64,000 nucleotides of DNA, taken from contig JAGVNJ010000064.1 in NCBI GenBank assembly GCA_020053305.1, positions 36,111 through 100,110 on the forward strand, written 5' to 3'. Position numbers and translations under genes: made by a program. Positions 42,388-51,189 of this stretch are shown here, piece by piece (position 1 is the first letter of the stretch; each line of letters begins with the position of its first letter). The DNA is from Candidatus Edwardsiibacteriota bacterium (lineage in GTDB: Bacteria > Edwardsbacteria > AC1 > EtOH8). The notes below the pieces were generated by a model that was not told where the DNA came from, did not search any database, and saw only the letters and a list, made by a program, of their open reading frames with translations.

Positions 42388-43340
42388 GCTGATTCACCTC
42401 CTTTCGCATAAGAATCAATTGCTTGAATTATCCTTATCGCTTCTTGCTTGATTCCCTCGACGTTAATTTCAAGATTTACAACTTTTGTCAAATAAGCTAA
42501 TGCTTCATTATTCTCTTTCAGTTTATAGCAAGTATCACCTAAATTCAACAAGGAAACGGCTTTCATATATTTTACATCTTGCATAAAAGAAATATCATAA
42601 CACTGTGTAAATAACTCCTTGGCCTTTTCATATTTACCATTTTCATAGTAAGCAATACCCAAGTCACACAATGTATAAATATTGCTGAGTTTTTCACCAA
42701 TTTCCATTGATAACACATATGCTTTATTCAAAAAATCCATACCTTTTTCTTCTTTATCTGTCTTTAAATATATTCTTCCATATTGTTGGTAAATACGGGT
42801 TAATTTTATTTTGTTATTAGAAATTTCGTAATAATGATTTAGTTTATTTAAAATCTCTAATGCCTTCTCATATTTCTTTTCTATAAAATAGCTGTCCGCC
42901 ATATATTCATATACAGAGTGTTTGCCGTTTTCATCATTAATCTCTTCATAAATAAAAAGCGCTTTGTTATATAATTCTTCCGTTTCATCATACTTCTCTT
43001 TATATTGTTTTATTTTGCCCAACTGTTTATAACATGACGCAATGCCTTGCTTACGATCAAATTCAATATATATATCCAAATATTCATTAAAATATTTTTC
43101 TGCATTTTCAAAATCACTTTTATTTAGATAAACATTGCCAATTTGAAAAATCGAGTCTGCTTTTTTATCCTCGTTTTTCATTAATTCATTTATATTCTTC
43201 ATCCTATTAAAATCAAACAATGCTTTGCCGTACTTACCTATCAAACGATGCACCTCCCCCCGGCTCTCGTAAACATCGGAGACCTGGGCATGCGGGTTCT
43301 GGTAAAACTTTTCCCAGAATGTTTTTCTGGCGGTGTTCAT
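42384..43340 (-). CDS. Tetratricopeptide-repeat protein
   Basis: The start at 43340 (MNTARKTFWEKFYQNPHAQV) has an AAGGAA site eight bases upstream. A longer frame upstream lacks one. The 318-residue product consists of about seven TPR units of 36-40 residues from about 25 to 300, such as NVYLNKSDFENAEKYFNEYL and YYENGKYEKAKELFTQCYD. No DNA-binding or enzymatic domain is present, so it is a scaffold or peptide-sensing type protein. The gene is markedly AT-rich compared with its neighbours, suggesting horizontal acquisition. It is coupled to the 86-residue gene. Confidence 0.75.
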   Translation of the reverse strand: MNTARKTFWEKFYQNPHAQVSDVYESRGEVHRLIGKYGKALFDFNRMKNINELMKNEDKKADSIFQIGNVYLNKSDFENAEKYFNEYLDIYIEFDRKQGIASCYKQLGKIKQYKEKYDETEELYNKALFIYEEINDENGKHSVYEYMADSYFIEKKYEKALEILNKLNHYYEISNNKIKLTRIYQQYGRIYLKTDKEEKGMDFLNKAYVLSMEIGEKLSNIYTLCDLGIAYYENGKYEKAKELFTQCYDISFMQDVKYMKAVSLLNLGDTCYKLKENNEALAYLTKVVNLEINVEGIKQEAIRIIQAIDSYAKGGESA

Positions 43341-43812
43341 TGTTGTTTCCTTAATTTTGCAGTCTATTATTGTGAGACAAATGATTCTGTTTCTGTGGTA
43401 AACCAACTCAACCCTTCAATTCCCTTCTCTTTGCTTCGACAGGCTCAGCACAAGTCCAAGAGAAGGGCTGGGATGAGTTCGGAAATAAGACACCCCTCTT
43501 ATTCTCCCCTTTTTAGGGGAGATGCGGGCCGGGCAAGAAGATTGAAAGAAAATCTCTGCGTTCTCTGCGATTAATCTCCGGTAAAGTATAAAAAGCTTGG
43601 TGTCTTGGTGGCTAAAACCCTGGATTCCTGTTCCCCGCCTTCGCGAGGACAAGCTTCGCAGGAATGACCAGCCGTCGTCCATCGACTTGCACATCACAAA
43701 AGCAAACGGACTATGGCTGGCAAGCAATAAAAAGTATATTATAAATCTCAGTGCCTCTGAGTCTCTGTGGCTAAAGCTCCCCTAAAATCCATCATCCGAT
43801 CATTATCGTCCA
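43341..43812. other. Spacer filled with repeat sequences
   Basis: No gene is seen. It contains a CTTCGACAGGCTCAGCACAA repeat (43434-43457), an inverted repeat GGATTCCTG...CAGGAATGACCA (43622-43668) that nearly matches the copy at 24685-24733, and a CTCAGTGCCTCTGAGTCTCT phrase near 43748. Confidence 0.55.
43622..43668. repeat. Second long GTCATTCCTGC palindromic repeat
   Basis: GGATTCCTGTTCCCCGCCTT through CGCAGGAATGACC, with the inner segment CGCGAGGACAAGCTTCGC, is the inverse-oriented twin of the element at 24685-24733. Confidence 0.7.
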
Positions 43813-44517
43813 TTATGCTCCCAGGTAGCTGGCCTTCACGCTTTCATTGACCAGCAGGGCTTTGCCGGTATCCTCCAGCACTATATTCCCGGTCTCCAGG
43901 ATATACCCCCGGTCGGCGATCTCCAAAGAACGCTGGGCGTTCTGCTCCACCAAAAGAATTGTGGCGCCGCTTTGCCGGATGTTTTGGATCACCTGGAATA
44001 TCCGATCCACGATGATGGGAGCCAGGCCCAGCGAGGGCTCGTCCAGCAGCAGCATCTTGGGCCGGGCCATCAGCCCCCGGGCGATGGCCAGCATCTGCTG
44101 TTCCCCGCCGGACAGCGTCCCGCCCTTCTGGTTTCTTCGTTCCTTGAGCTTGGGGAAAATATCCAGAACCTTTGCCAGCGACTCCTGTTTATGCTTTTTA
44201 TCGGATATCAGGTAGGCCCCCAGATCCAGGTTCTCCCGCACCGTCAGCCCGGGAAAGATTCTCCTGCCCTCCGGCACCTGCACCAGGCCCATACCGACGA
44301 TATCGTCGGCCGGCCGGCCGGTGATATCCTGCCCGGAGAATTCTATTTTCCCGCCCCGGACCGGCAGTATCCCGGAGACGGCCGAGATGGCGGTGCTCTT
44401 GCCGGCCCCGTTGGCGCCCAGCACCGCCACTATCTCCCCGGGATTCACCTGAAAAGTGATCCCGTGCAGCACCTCCAGACTGCCGTATGATACTTTAAGG
44501 TTGGTTACTTTTAACAT
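43813..44517 (-). CDS. livF: Branched-chain amino acid ABC transporter ATPase
   Basis: This 234-residue ATPase shows Walker A GANGAGKST near 36-44, the LivF-typical GMGLVQVPEGRRIFPGLTV, signature LSGGEQQMLAIARGL, Walker B KMLLLDEPSLGLAP and the H-loop replaced by Q in LLVEQNAQRSL, a LivF hallmark. It would power import of Leu, Ile or Val with LivG, LivM and LivH, all nearby but not contiguous. No substrate-binding protein gene is in the window. Confidence 0.93.
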   Translation of the reverse strand: MLKVTNLKVSYGSLEVLHGITFQVNPGEIVAVLGANGAGKSTAISAVSGILPVRGGKIEFSGQDITGRPADDIVGMGLVQVPEGRRIFPGLTVRENLDLGAYLISDKKHKQESLAKVLDIFPKLKERRNQKGGTLSGGEQQMLAIARGLMARPKMLLLDEPSLGLAPIIVDRIFQVIQNIRQSGATILLVEQNAQRSLEIADRGYILETGNIVLEDTGKALLVNESVKASYLGA

Positions 44518-44643
44518 ATTTCTTTATTGCCACAGGGTACACTGAGTATATAACGGCTTTACTGTTAACTGTAAACTGTCCACTGTATACTTTATGGATT
44601 GCTTCGCTTGCCCAGTATATGTGCCGCAATGACTTGCTTCCTG

Positions 44644-45795
44644 CTATTTGCCGATGCTCCCCTTCCACTTCTGATCGAACTGCTCGACCGTCATGTTGAA
44701 TGACCCCTTAAAAACCACTTTAAAATCCCCTCCCTGCCCCATCTTGTCCACAAACAGCCGGACCATATCCCATCCGTTATCCTCGATCAGGAAACTGACC
44801 GCCGACAGGCTGGCCCGGTAGGCATACTGGGCATCCTCCCGCTTCAGGGTCATGAACGAGCCGGACAGTTGGGATAGCGGAAGGTAGACGTGATTGACGG
44901 CCCGCTGTCCCTCCTGATACTGGGCCAGACCCTCGTTGAACCATCCCGGAAATTTCCGGCCCCCGATCTCGAACAGCAGGGCATGGACGAACTCGTGGGT
45001 CAACACCCTCTCCAGGATTTCCTGGTCCTCGCGGTAATTGGCGACCGGCACCCTGATCTTTCCGTCGAAGGCCGCCCCGGCCCAGGAGGCCAGGCTGGTG
45101 ATGTCGGAGAACTGCCGGTTATTGTAGAGTATCACGCTGATGTTCCTTTGGGCCTGCCAGCCGAACAACGCTCCCTGCTTGTCGCGGATGCCCTCCAGCA
45201 GGAAAAGTATCTTATCGGCCATCTCCCGGTTCTCCCCGCCCTCGAACCTGATGTCGAAATACCCGGTCCGGCTGGACTCCAGGCCGTCCTCTTGGCGGCA
45301 GCGGTGGTCCAGGTCGCCCAACAGGCCGCTTATCGCCGAATCCCTGGGGTTCAGATCATAGGCCCGGCCGATGCAGGAAAGACAGGAGTCGTTCAGGCCG
45401 AGACCATACCAGGCTTCCGCCCGGGCATACAACAGGGCCGGCTCTTCCGGCAGCAGGCTCAGGCCCCGGCCTGAGAGTTCCAGCGCCTCCTGATATTTTC
45501 CCTGATGAATCTGGCTGACGCCGAAATTGAAATAGACCGCCTTCAGATTCTCGCCTATCAGCGAATCTCCCGGGGCCAGCTCCCGGGCTTTTTCCAGGAG
45601 CTTTAAAGCCTTGGGGTATTCGCCCCGCTTCGACAGCATCACGCCCCGGTTCGAAAGCTCTATGGCTTCCTCCAGCCTGGCTCTACGTCCTCTCAGCATA
45701 TTAAGGTGGCCGTTGCCTTTGATGATGAAGACCACCTCAACGGCGATCAGGGATAGAATGACGACCAGAACTATGTTTTTTAATTTTATTCCCAT
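44644..45795 (-). CDS. Membrane-anchored TPR and gluzincin-type peptidase
   Basis: A single N-terminal membrane helix (KNIVLVVILSLIAVEVVFII) is followed by three TPR units (about 42-155) and a peptidase MA-like domain (about 180-383). The zinc motif is HEFVH near 268, with the downstream Glu in GWFNEGLAQY. Peptidase MA-type proteins of this architecture are widespread but little studied. The TPR part may bind substrate. It lies between livF and livG on the same strand, yet has no clear link to transport. Confidence 0.75.
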   Translation of the reverse strand: MGIKLKNIVLVVILSLIAVEVVFIIKGNGHLNMLRGRRARLEEAIELSNRGVMLSKRGEYPKALKLLEKARELAPGDSLIGENLKAVYFNFGVSQIHQGKYQEALELSGRGLSLLPEEPALLYARAEAWYGLGLNDSCLSCIGRAYDLNPRDSAISGLLGDLDHRCRQEDGLESSRTGYFDIRFEGGENREMADKILFLLEGIRDKQGALFGWQAQRNISVILYNNRQFSDITSLASWAGAAFDGKIRVPVANYREDQEILERVLTHEFVHALLFEIGGRKFPGWFNEGLAQYQEGQRAVNHVYLPLSQLSGSFMTLKREDAQYAYRASLSAVSFLIEDNGWDMVRLFVDKMGQGGDFKVVFKGSFNMTVEQFDQKWKGSIGK

Positions 45796-45802
45796 AAGGC
45801 CT

Positions 45803-46561
45803 TCAATGCTGGGTTCCCAGATAGGCCGCTATCACCTGGGCATCGTTTCTTATCCTGTCCGGCGGGCCGTGGGCGATCCTCTCCCCGCCGTCCAGCACGG
45901 CCAACTGGTCGCAGATGCCCATCACCACCTTCATGTGATGCTCTATCAGCAGCACGGTGACGCCTGAATCGCGGATATTCCTGATCAGCTGCATCAGGCC
46001 GGACACCTCGCTGGGATTCATGCCGGCGGCCGGCTCGTCCAGACAGATCAGCTGGGGGTCGGTGGCCAATGCCCGGGCGATCTCCAGCCTTCTCTGATGT
46101 CCGTAAGGGAGATTCTTGGCCAGCAGGTCCTCCGACCCTTTGAGCTTCACGAATTCCAGAAGCTGCTGTGATTTATTATGTATCTCCCGCTCCTCGTTTG
46201 AGGTCTTTTTATCCCGGACCAGCGCTCCCCATAATCCGGCGGCGGTCCGGCTGTGCCGGCCCACCATCACATTCTCCAGCGCGGTCATCTCCTGGAACAG
46301 CCGGATATTCTGAAAGGTCCGGGCGATGCCCCTCTGGGCCGCCTTAACCTCCGACAGCCCGGTGATGTTTTTCCCGTCGAGGACGAAGCTCCCGGCGGTG
46401 GGCCGGTAGACCCCGGTCAGGCAGTTGAACAGGGTGGTCTTGCCGGCCCCGTTGGGCCCGATCAGTCCGAATATCTGGCCCCGGTCTATCTCGAAGGAGA
46501 CATCCTGCAGGGCCATCAGGCCTCCGAACTGCTTGGTGATATTTTGAGCCGTTAAAATCAT
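45803..46561 (-). CDS. livG: Branched-chain amino acid ABC transporter ATPase
   Basis: The 252-residue protein has Walker [10 protein letters not shown], the LivG-typical [20 protein letters not shown], a signature segment [15 protein letters not shown] (LSGGQ replaced by YGHQR, normal for LivG), Walker [16 protein letters not shown] and the H-loop [14 protein letters not shown]. It pairs with LivF as the nucleotide-binding subunits. It lies seven bases after the end of an outer-membrane-type protein gene, which suggests co-transcription. Confidence 0.93.
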   Translation of the reverse strand: MILTAQNITKQFGGLMALQDVSFEIDRGQIFGLIGPNGAGKTTLFNCLTGVYRPTAGSFVLDGKNITGLSEVKAAQRGIARTFQNIRLFQEMTALENVMVGRHSRTAAGLWGALVRDKKTSNEEREIHNKSQQLLEFVKLKGSEDLLAKNLPYGHQRRLEIARALATDPQLICLDEPAAGMNPSEVSGLMQLIRNIRDSGVTVLLIEHHMKVVMGICDQLAVLDGGERIAHGPPDRIRNDAQVIAAYLGTQH

Positions 46562-46567
46562 GGCTGG

Positions 46568-47461
46568 TTAGAAATTATAGACAAAGCCTATGAAAGGCAC
46601 TCCGGGCATGATCATGTCCTCACCCAGCACGTTGGCCAGGGCGATGTCCACCGCCAGACCCTCTCCGAAGAAACGGAAGCCCCCCGAAACCAGAGGCTGG
46701 TCCAATCCGGGGAAGAGCCAGTTCTCGGTGACAAAGGATACCCGGCGCGACATGCGATACTCGCCGCCTACCATCACCATTGGCCTATCGGCCATTTCGT
46801 CGCCCACAAAACCGTATCCCAGCCCGGCGGTAAAACTGCGGTCGCGGCCGCCGTAGGTGCCGGCCCCGTAAAGGACGCCCACCGTCGAAACGTCCTGGTC
46901 GAAATCGGGGATCTTGATTATCAGCGCTCCGCCGGCCAGATGGAACATTGGGTTAACCGCCATTCCGACCTTGGGCATGAAGTATAAAATCTGATTGTCC
47001 ATGCCGGCTCCCGGAAAAAGGGACATCCCCCCGCCCAGGGTGATGAAGTCGGTAACTCCCACCACCACCTGGGGAAAAAAGACATAAGTGTCGGAAAAAT
47101 ATCCCTCTCCGCCTTTCAGCATGTGAGCGGTGGGGCCGAAGAACAGCCGGGTGGCGTTGGGGTTGGGGAACCAGTATTCACCGCCCTTGATGGATTCCGC
47201 CGGGACCTCTTTTACCTCGGTGATCTTATCGATGGGGATGGAGATCGTCATCACAGTCGTCTGTAGTTGTATGTTGAGCGAATCAATCAGGGTGATCCGG
47301 CCCACATTACTGGAGCCGTCAATGGTCTTTACCATTTGGACGATGGTGGAATCCGCCACCCGCAGCTGGCCCTTGAGCGGCTGCTGGGCCAGGCCCGGTT
47401 TGACCCAAGCGCAGAGCCCGGCCAAAAGTGTGATAGCCCATGCGATTCTCGCGGTTTTCAT
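46568..47461 (-). CDS. Predicted outer membrane beta-barrel protein
   Basis: The 297-residue protein has a signal peptide (MKTARIAWAITLLAGLCAWVKPGLA) and alternating beta strands with Gly and aromatic residues (FITLGGGMSLFPGAG, SFTAGLGYGFVGDEM). It ends in PFIGFVYNF, a terminal Phe as in outer-membrane barrels. Residues 30-95 form a small beta-rich N-terminal domain (GRITLIDSLNIQLQTTVMTI). Function is unknown. It lies between livG and rluE on the minus strand. Confidence 0.65.
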   Translation of the reverse strand: MKTARIAWAITLLAGLCAWVKPGLAQQPLKGQLRVADSTIVQMVKTIDGSSNVGRITLIDSLNIQLQTTVMTISIPIDKITEVKEVPAESIKGGEYWFPNPNATRLFFGPTAHMLKGGEGYFSDTYVFFPQVVVGVTDFITLGGGMSLFPGAGMDNQILYFMPKVGMAVNPMFHLAGGALIIKIPDFDQDVSTVGVLYGAGTYGGRDRSFTAGLGYGFVGDEMADRPMVMVGGEYRMSRRVSFVTENWLFPGLDQPLVSGGFRFFGEGLAVDIALANVLGEDMIMPGVPFIGFVYNF

Positions 47462-47474
47462 ATTTTTTCCCTCC

Positions 47475-48041
47475 CTAATTGTTGAATATCTGGCGTCTTT
47501 CCCCTGCAGTTACTGGCTTTCGCTGACCCGTTTTAAGGCCGCCCAGTCGATAGCTTCCGATACTGACCCGCAGCAGCCGCAGGGTGGGAAAACCTATGGC
47601 GGCAGTCATCCGGCGCACCTGGCGGTTCTTGCCTTCGGTCAAAGAGATCTCCAGCCAGCAGGTGGGGATATTTTTACGAAACCTGATGGGCGGATCGCGT
47701 TCCTCCATCACGGGCTGGGGTTCAAGTATCCTGGCCCGGCAGGGCAATGTCAAATGTCCCTTTATTGGCAGACCATTCCCCAATTTCAAAAGGTCTTTTT
47801 CCCCGGGGATATTCTCCACCTGAACCCAGTAGGTGCGGGAATGGCCCTGCCGGGGATTCAATAATTTAGCATTCAGCTCGGCCTCGTCGGACAGCAGCAA
47901 CAGGCCCTCGGAGTCGGCGTCCAGCCGGCCCAGGGGATAGACGTTCTTGGGAAAGCCGAACTTCGCCAGGGTCACATGCCGGGGATCGTCCGAGGTGAAC
48001 TGCGACAGCACCCCGTATGGTTTATTGAAGGCGATCAGCAT
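47475..48041 (-). CDS. rluE: 23S rRNA pseudouridine synthase, RluE type
   Basis: The 188-residue protein shows AFNKPYGVLSQFTSD, the catalytic LGRLDADSEGLLLLS (Asp in GRLD), KLLNPRQGHSRTYWVQVE, and TEGKNRQVRRMTAAIGFPTL with RLLR. It lacks the N-terminal S4 domain, as RluE does. The RluE-type enzyme modifies a uridine of 23S rRNA (position 2457 in E. coli). It is not functionally linked to the neighbouring transport genes. Confidence 0.88.
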   Translation of the reverse strand: MLIAFNKPYGVLSQFTSDDPRHVTLAKFGFPKNVYPLGRLDADSEGLLLLSDEAELNAKLLNPRQGHSRTYWVQVENIPGEKDLLKLGNGLPIKGHLTLPCRARILEPQPVMEERDPPIRFRKNIPTCWLEISLTEGKNRQVRRMTAAIGFPTLRLLRVSIGSYRLGGLKTGQRKPVTAGERRQIFNN

Positions 48042-48081
48042 GTCCTCCCCCTGACCGGCCGGAGGCGGTCATCCCTGCTCA

Positions 48082-49824
48082 TCATTTGAACCTTACCACT
48101 CCGAAGTTCTTGGCCTGGTACGACCAGTCATACATCCACAGGGCCGATTGGTTGTTGCGTTGCTGCTTGCGGCGGATGTTCATCCTCAATTCGCTGCCCT
48201 TGTCCAGGGCCGGCAGGCCGATATCTTTCAAAGGCGCCTTCAGCTCCAGCACCCATTCCTTTTCCCCGGCCAGGGACTTGGCCAAAAAGCCGCCGTTCCA
48301 TTTCTGGTCCAGGTCGTCGCGGGTGTTGTCTATCAGCTGGTCCCAGATGGTGGATGCCGGATTGACGTACATCTGGTAGACCGTGTCCTTATTGGCGGCG
48401 AACAGGAATCCGATGCAGTCGTCGTTGTACACCTGGCCGTCCCGGACGGTCTGGGCGGTCTTCAGCTGGGCCATCAGGGTGTCCCGGCAGACCGCGGCGA
48501 TATAAAGGTTCTCACCGTCATGCATGAAATATACCTGGGTGGGGTCGGCGGCGGCGGGGTTGCCGTCCCAGCCGCAGAAGTCGGCCACCTTGCCGGCCCC
48601 CAGCCATTCGTTCTTTTCGAACCGGCCGTCGATGGCCGGGGCCTTTTTGGCCCGGGGGCACTCCAGGACCCGGCTCACATTGGGATTCATCTCCAGGTTA
48701 TAAAATTTATCGCGCCCGAAGGGATAGGACATTTTCATCACCGGCAGGGGGTACAGGGCTCCGGCGCCTTTGAACTTGAAGACCGCCTTCAGGCTGTCGC
48801 CGGGGGCTATCTCCACCGGGATTCTATCCCGGCCGGATTTCCAGTTCTTGGCGGTCTCCCATAATATCTCGGTTTTCAGGGGCTGGTCGGTAAGGTTCAT
48901 GATTCTTACCACGGCGTCCAGGGATGATAATTTCCGGCCCTCGACCAGTTCCGGCCCATCAACGAACACCGCCTTGCCGGGTATCTGATGGGCGAAGGTT
49001 TCCTCCTTCAGGCTGACGAAATCGGGATCAAAGCTGTTGCCGGCCCGCACCAAGGCCGGGCTGAATTTTCCGTCCTTTACGGTGACCCACAGATACTGGT
49101 AAAAGCCGGCCAGGCTGACATTCTCGGTGGGCCCGATATCCGCCCCGGAGCTGCCCATCACCACATAGCGGACGCCATCGTAAACCTCCGAAGCATAGTT
49201 GTGCCAGTGTCCGGCAAACACCGCCGTCACTTTATGTTTCTTGAACAGATCATGGAGCTTGTCCGGCTGGCCGGCTCCCACCCCCGCCGCCCAGAACGGC
49301 TTGTGCATGAAAACGTAGATGCCGGATTTTTTCCCGATGCTTTTCAGGTCCTTCTCCAGCCATTTGATCTGGGCGGGGTCCATCTTGTCAAGGGTCTCCA
49401 CCAGGGAGTTGTCCATCACGATGAAGTGGCTGTTCTGGTGATCGAAGGAATAATAGGGATTGCGCCCGGTCTTCTTGATGAAGATGCTGCGCACCTCCGG
49501 CGTGGTGATGTCATGGTTGCCGGGGGTCAGGTACACCGGGCAGGAGAGCACTTTTAGCATCGGCAGAGTGGCATCCCAGTCCTTGACCGTTCCGGCCGAG
49601 TCCTTGTAGCCCTCGATGAGATCGCCCACCGTCACCACCAGGTCCGGGCGCATCCTCTCGATGTCCTTCAGCACCATCTCGAAGGCCTTTTGATTGGCTC
49701 CGCCGGTGCGGTCGGCCAACACCACAAAACGGAAGTTATCCCCGGGCCCGACCGGCTTGGCCGACCAGCCGCTTTGGATCAGAGCCGCCGCCAGAAGCGC
49801 CAGGACCATAACGATTCTTTTCAT
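48082..49824 (-). CDS. Exported metallophosphoesterase with CBM9/DOMON-like C-terminus
   Basis: The 580-residue protein has a signal peptide (MKRIVMVLALLAAALIQSGWSA). A calcineurin-like phosphoesterase domain follows (about 30-270) with VLADRTGG, VTVGDLIEG, TPGNHD, FMHKPFW and AGHWHN. The first motif reads DxR instead of DxH. Residues 400-580 look like a carbohydrate-binding CBM9-type domain (APAIDGRFEKNEWLGA). A stretch VDGPELVEGRK near 290 is encoded by a PELVEG-type DNA repeat. It overlaps livM by four bases. The substrate is unknown and probably periplasmic. Confidence 0.75.
   Translation of the reverse strand: MKRIVMVLALLAAALIQSGWSAKPVGPGDNFRFVVLADRTGGANQKAFEMVLKDIERMRPDLVVTVGDLIEGYKDSAGTVKDWDATLPMLKVLSCPVYLTPGNHDITTPEVRSIFIKKTGRNPYYSFDHQNSHFIVMDNSLVETLDKMDPAQIKWLEKDLKSIGKKSGIYVFMHKPFWAAGVGAGQPDKLHDLFKKHKVTAVFAGHWHNYASEVYDGVRYVVMGSSGADIGPTENVSLAGFYQYLWVTVKDGKFSPALVRAGNSFDPDFVSLKEETFAHQIPGKAVFVDGPELVEGRKLSSLDAVVRIMNLTDQPLKTEILWETAKNWKSGRDRIPVEIAPGDSLKAVFKFKGAGALYPLPVMKMSYPFGRDKFYNLEMNPNVSRVLECPRAKKAPAIDGRFEKNEWLGAGKVADFCGWDGNPAAADPTQVYFMHDGENLYIAAVCRDTLMAQLKTAQTVRDGQVYNDDCIGFLFAANKDTVYQMYVNPASTIWDQLIDNTRDDLDQKWNGGFLAKSLAGEKEWVLELKAPLKDIGLPALDKGSELRMNIRRKQQRNNQSALWMYDWSYQAKNFGVVRFK
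48934..48958 (-). repeat. PELVEG-type repeat within the phosphoesterase gene
   Basis: GGGCCGGAACTGGTCGAGGG encodes GPELVEG and resembles the TCCGGAACTTGTCGAAGG interspersed repeat common in spacers. It appears to have been incorporated in frame. Confidence 0.45.
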
Positions 49825-51029
49825 ATGACCTCCGATGTTTTTGATTGCTGGTTGATTTTGTGAAAGGTGATATCAACCCTCTCCTGATTTATCGGGGGAA
49901 GGGTGGGGTCCTCCAGCTCCAGCCTCCTTCTTTTGCTGGGCAGCAGGCCCTGGGGGCGGAAGATCATCATGGCCACCATGGCCGCGCCGAACACCAGCAT
50001 CCGGTAGTTCTGGAACTGCCTAAAAATCTCGGGCAGCACCACCAGGGCCGCCGCCCCCAGGATCACCCCGGGGATGGAGGCCATCCCTCCCAGCACCACC
50101 ATGCACAACACCATGATGGACTCCCAGAAGGTGAAGCTCTCGGGGCTGACGAAGCTCATCTTGGCGGCGAACACCACCCCCATCATCCCGGCCGTCATGG
50201 CGCTCAGCGAAAAGGCCAGCAGCTTCAGTTTGACGGTATTGACCCCGCAGGCCCGGGCCGCGGTCTCGTCCTCCCGCATGGCGACCAGGGCCCGCCCCAG
50301 CCGGGAATTGTTCAGCCGGTCGATGACAAAGGAGACCAAGATGATCATGGCCAGCACGATGAAATACAGGTGGACCGGGGATCCCAGTTTGAGGCCAAAA
50401 AGCGAAGGTTTGGGTATATGCATGATCCCGTTGGGGCCGCCGGTGAGGCCGTCCCAGTTGTTGAGCACGATCCGGGCGATCTCCCCGAAGCCCAAAGTGA
50501 CGATGGCCAGGTAGTCGCCCCGCAAGCGAAGGGTGGGAACGCCCAGAACCAGCCCGAGCAGCAGGGCCAGCACGGCCGCCGCCGGCAGTGCAGCGAAGAA
50601 CGAAACATTATATTGGGTGGATAATATGGCGTAGGCGTAGGCCCCGGCGGCGTAGAAGGCGATGTAGCCCAGCACCAGCAGGCCGGCCAGGCCCACGATG
50701 ATGTTCAGGCCCAGTGCCAGCACGATGTAGATCCCGGCGGTGATGGTGATATCCAGATAATATTTGTTGATAACCAGCGGCAGCATCATGGCCGCCAGCA
50801 GAGCTGCTCCCAGCCATATCTTGCGGGGAACACGCCCTGCCAGTTCCCTGCCCGGCATTTTAAGAAAAATATCTTTGAATAAGCCGATCTTTCTGCCGAA
50901 GAAACGAAATAACAAGAATAGCAGTAACAAGCCAAATGCTGTAAGCCCTGCCGCGCGCAGACCCATGAACGGCCAGCATAATAGCCCGATCCATAAGGGC
51001 CAGAGGAGTATTTTAAGTGTGCTTTTCAT
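49821..51029 (-). CDS. livM: Branched-chain amino acid ABC transporter permease
   Basis: This 402-residue permease has about ten membrane helices. Family motifs are LALGLNIIVGLAGLLVLGYIAF, PTLRLRGDYLAIVTLGFGEI, NNWDGLTGGPNGI and the EAA-like VAMREDETAARACGVN segment. It has an N-terminal hydrophobic extension of about 80 residues, and a C-terminal cytosolic tail that ends with the phosphoesterase start overlap. Together with LivH it forms the transmembrane channel. Confidence 0.92.
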   Translation of the reverse strand: MKSTLKILLWPLWIGLLCWPFMGLRAAGLTAFGLLLLFLLFRFFGRKIGLFKDIFLKMPGRELAGRVPRKIWLGAALLAAMMLPLVINKYYLDITITAGIYIVLALGLNIIVGLAGLLVLGYIAFYAAGAYAYAILSTQYNVSFFAALPAAAVLALLLGLVLGVPTLRLRGDYLAIVTLGFGEIARIVLNNWDGLTGGPNGIMHIPKPSLFGLKLGSPVHLYFIVLAMIILVSFVIDRLNNSRLGRALVAMREDETAARACGVNTVKLKLLAFSLSAMTAGMMGVVFAAKMSFVSPESFTFWESIMVLCMVVLGGMASIPGVILGAAALVVLPEIFRQFQNYRMLVFGAAMVAMMIFRPQGLLPSKRRRLELEDPTLPPINQERVDITFHKINQQSKTSEVI

Positions 51030-51160
51030 TTTACCGCGAAGGTAATAAATAATAGGTATAATCTATTTTGTCCCTTCCCGCATGGGAAGCGCTTTGCCTT
51101 ATAGTCATTGCGAAAAGGCAATCTTGCCTTGCAAATGAAGCAATCCATACCGGGCTTTTT

Positions 51161-51187
51161 GTCATTCCCGCAAAAGCGGGAATCCAG
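51161..51187. repeat. GTCATTCCCGC palindromic repeat at the mrr stop codon
   Basis: GTCATTCCCGCAAAAGCGGG followed by AATCCAG is the consensus form of the widespread inverted repeat. It ends three bases before the stop codon of the Mrr-type gene at 51190. Confidence 0.7.
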
Positions 51188-51189
51188 GA

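Noticed and set aside
42127-43340. A Rap-Phr type peptide-sensing pair
   Set aside because: The small protein is 86 residues without a signal peptide, and the TPR protein has no response-regulator or DNA-binding domain.
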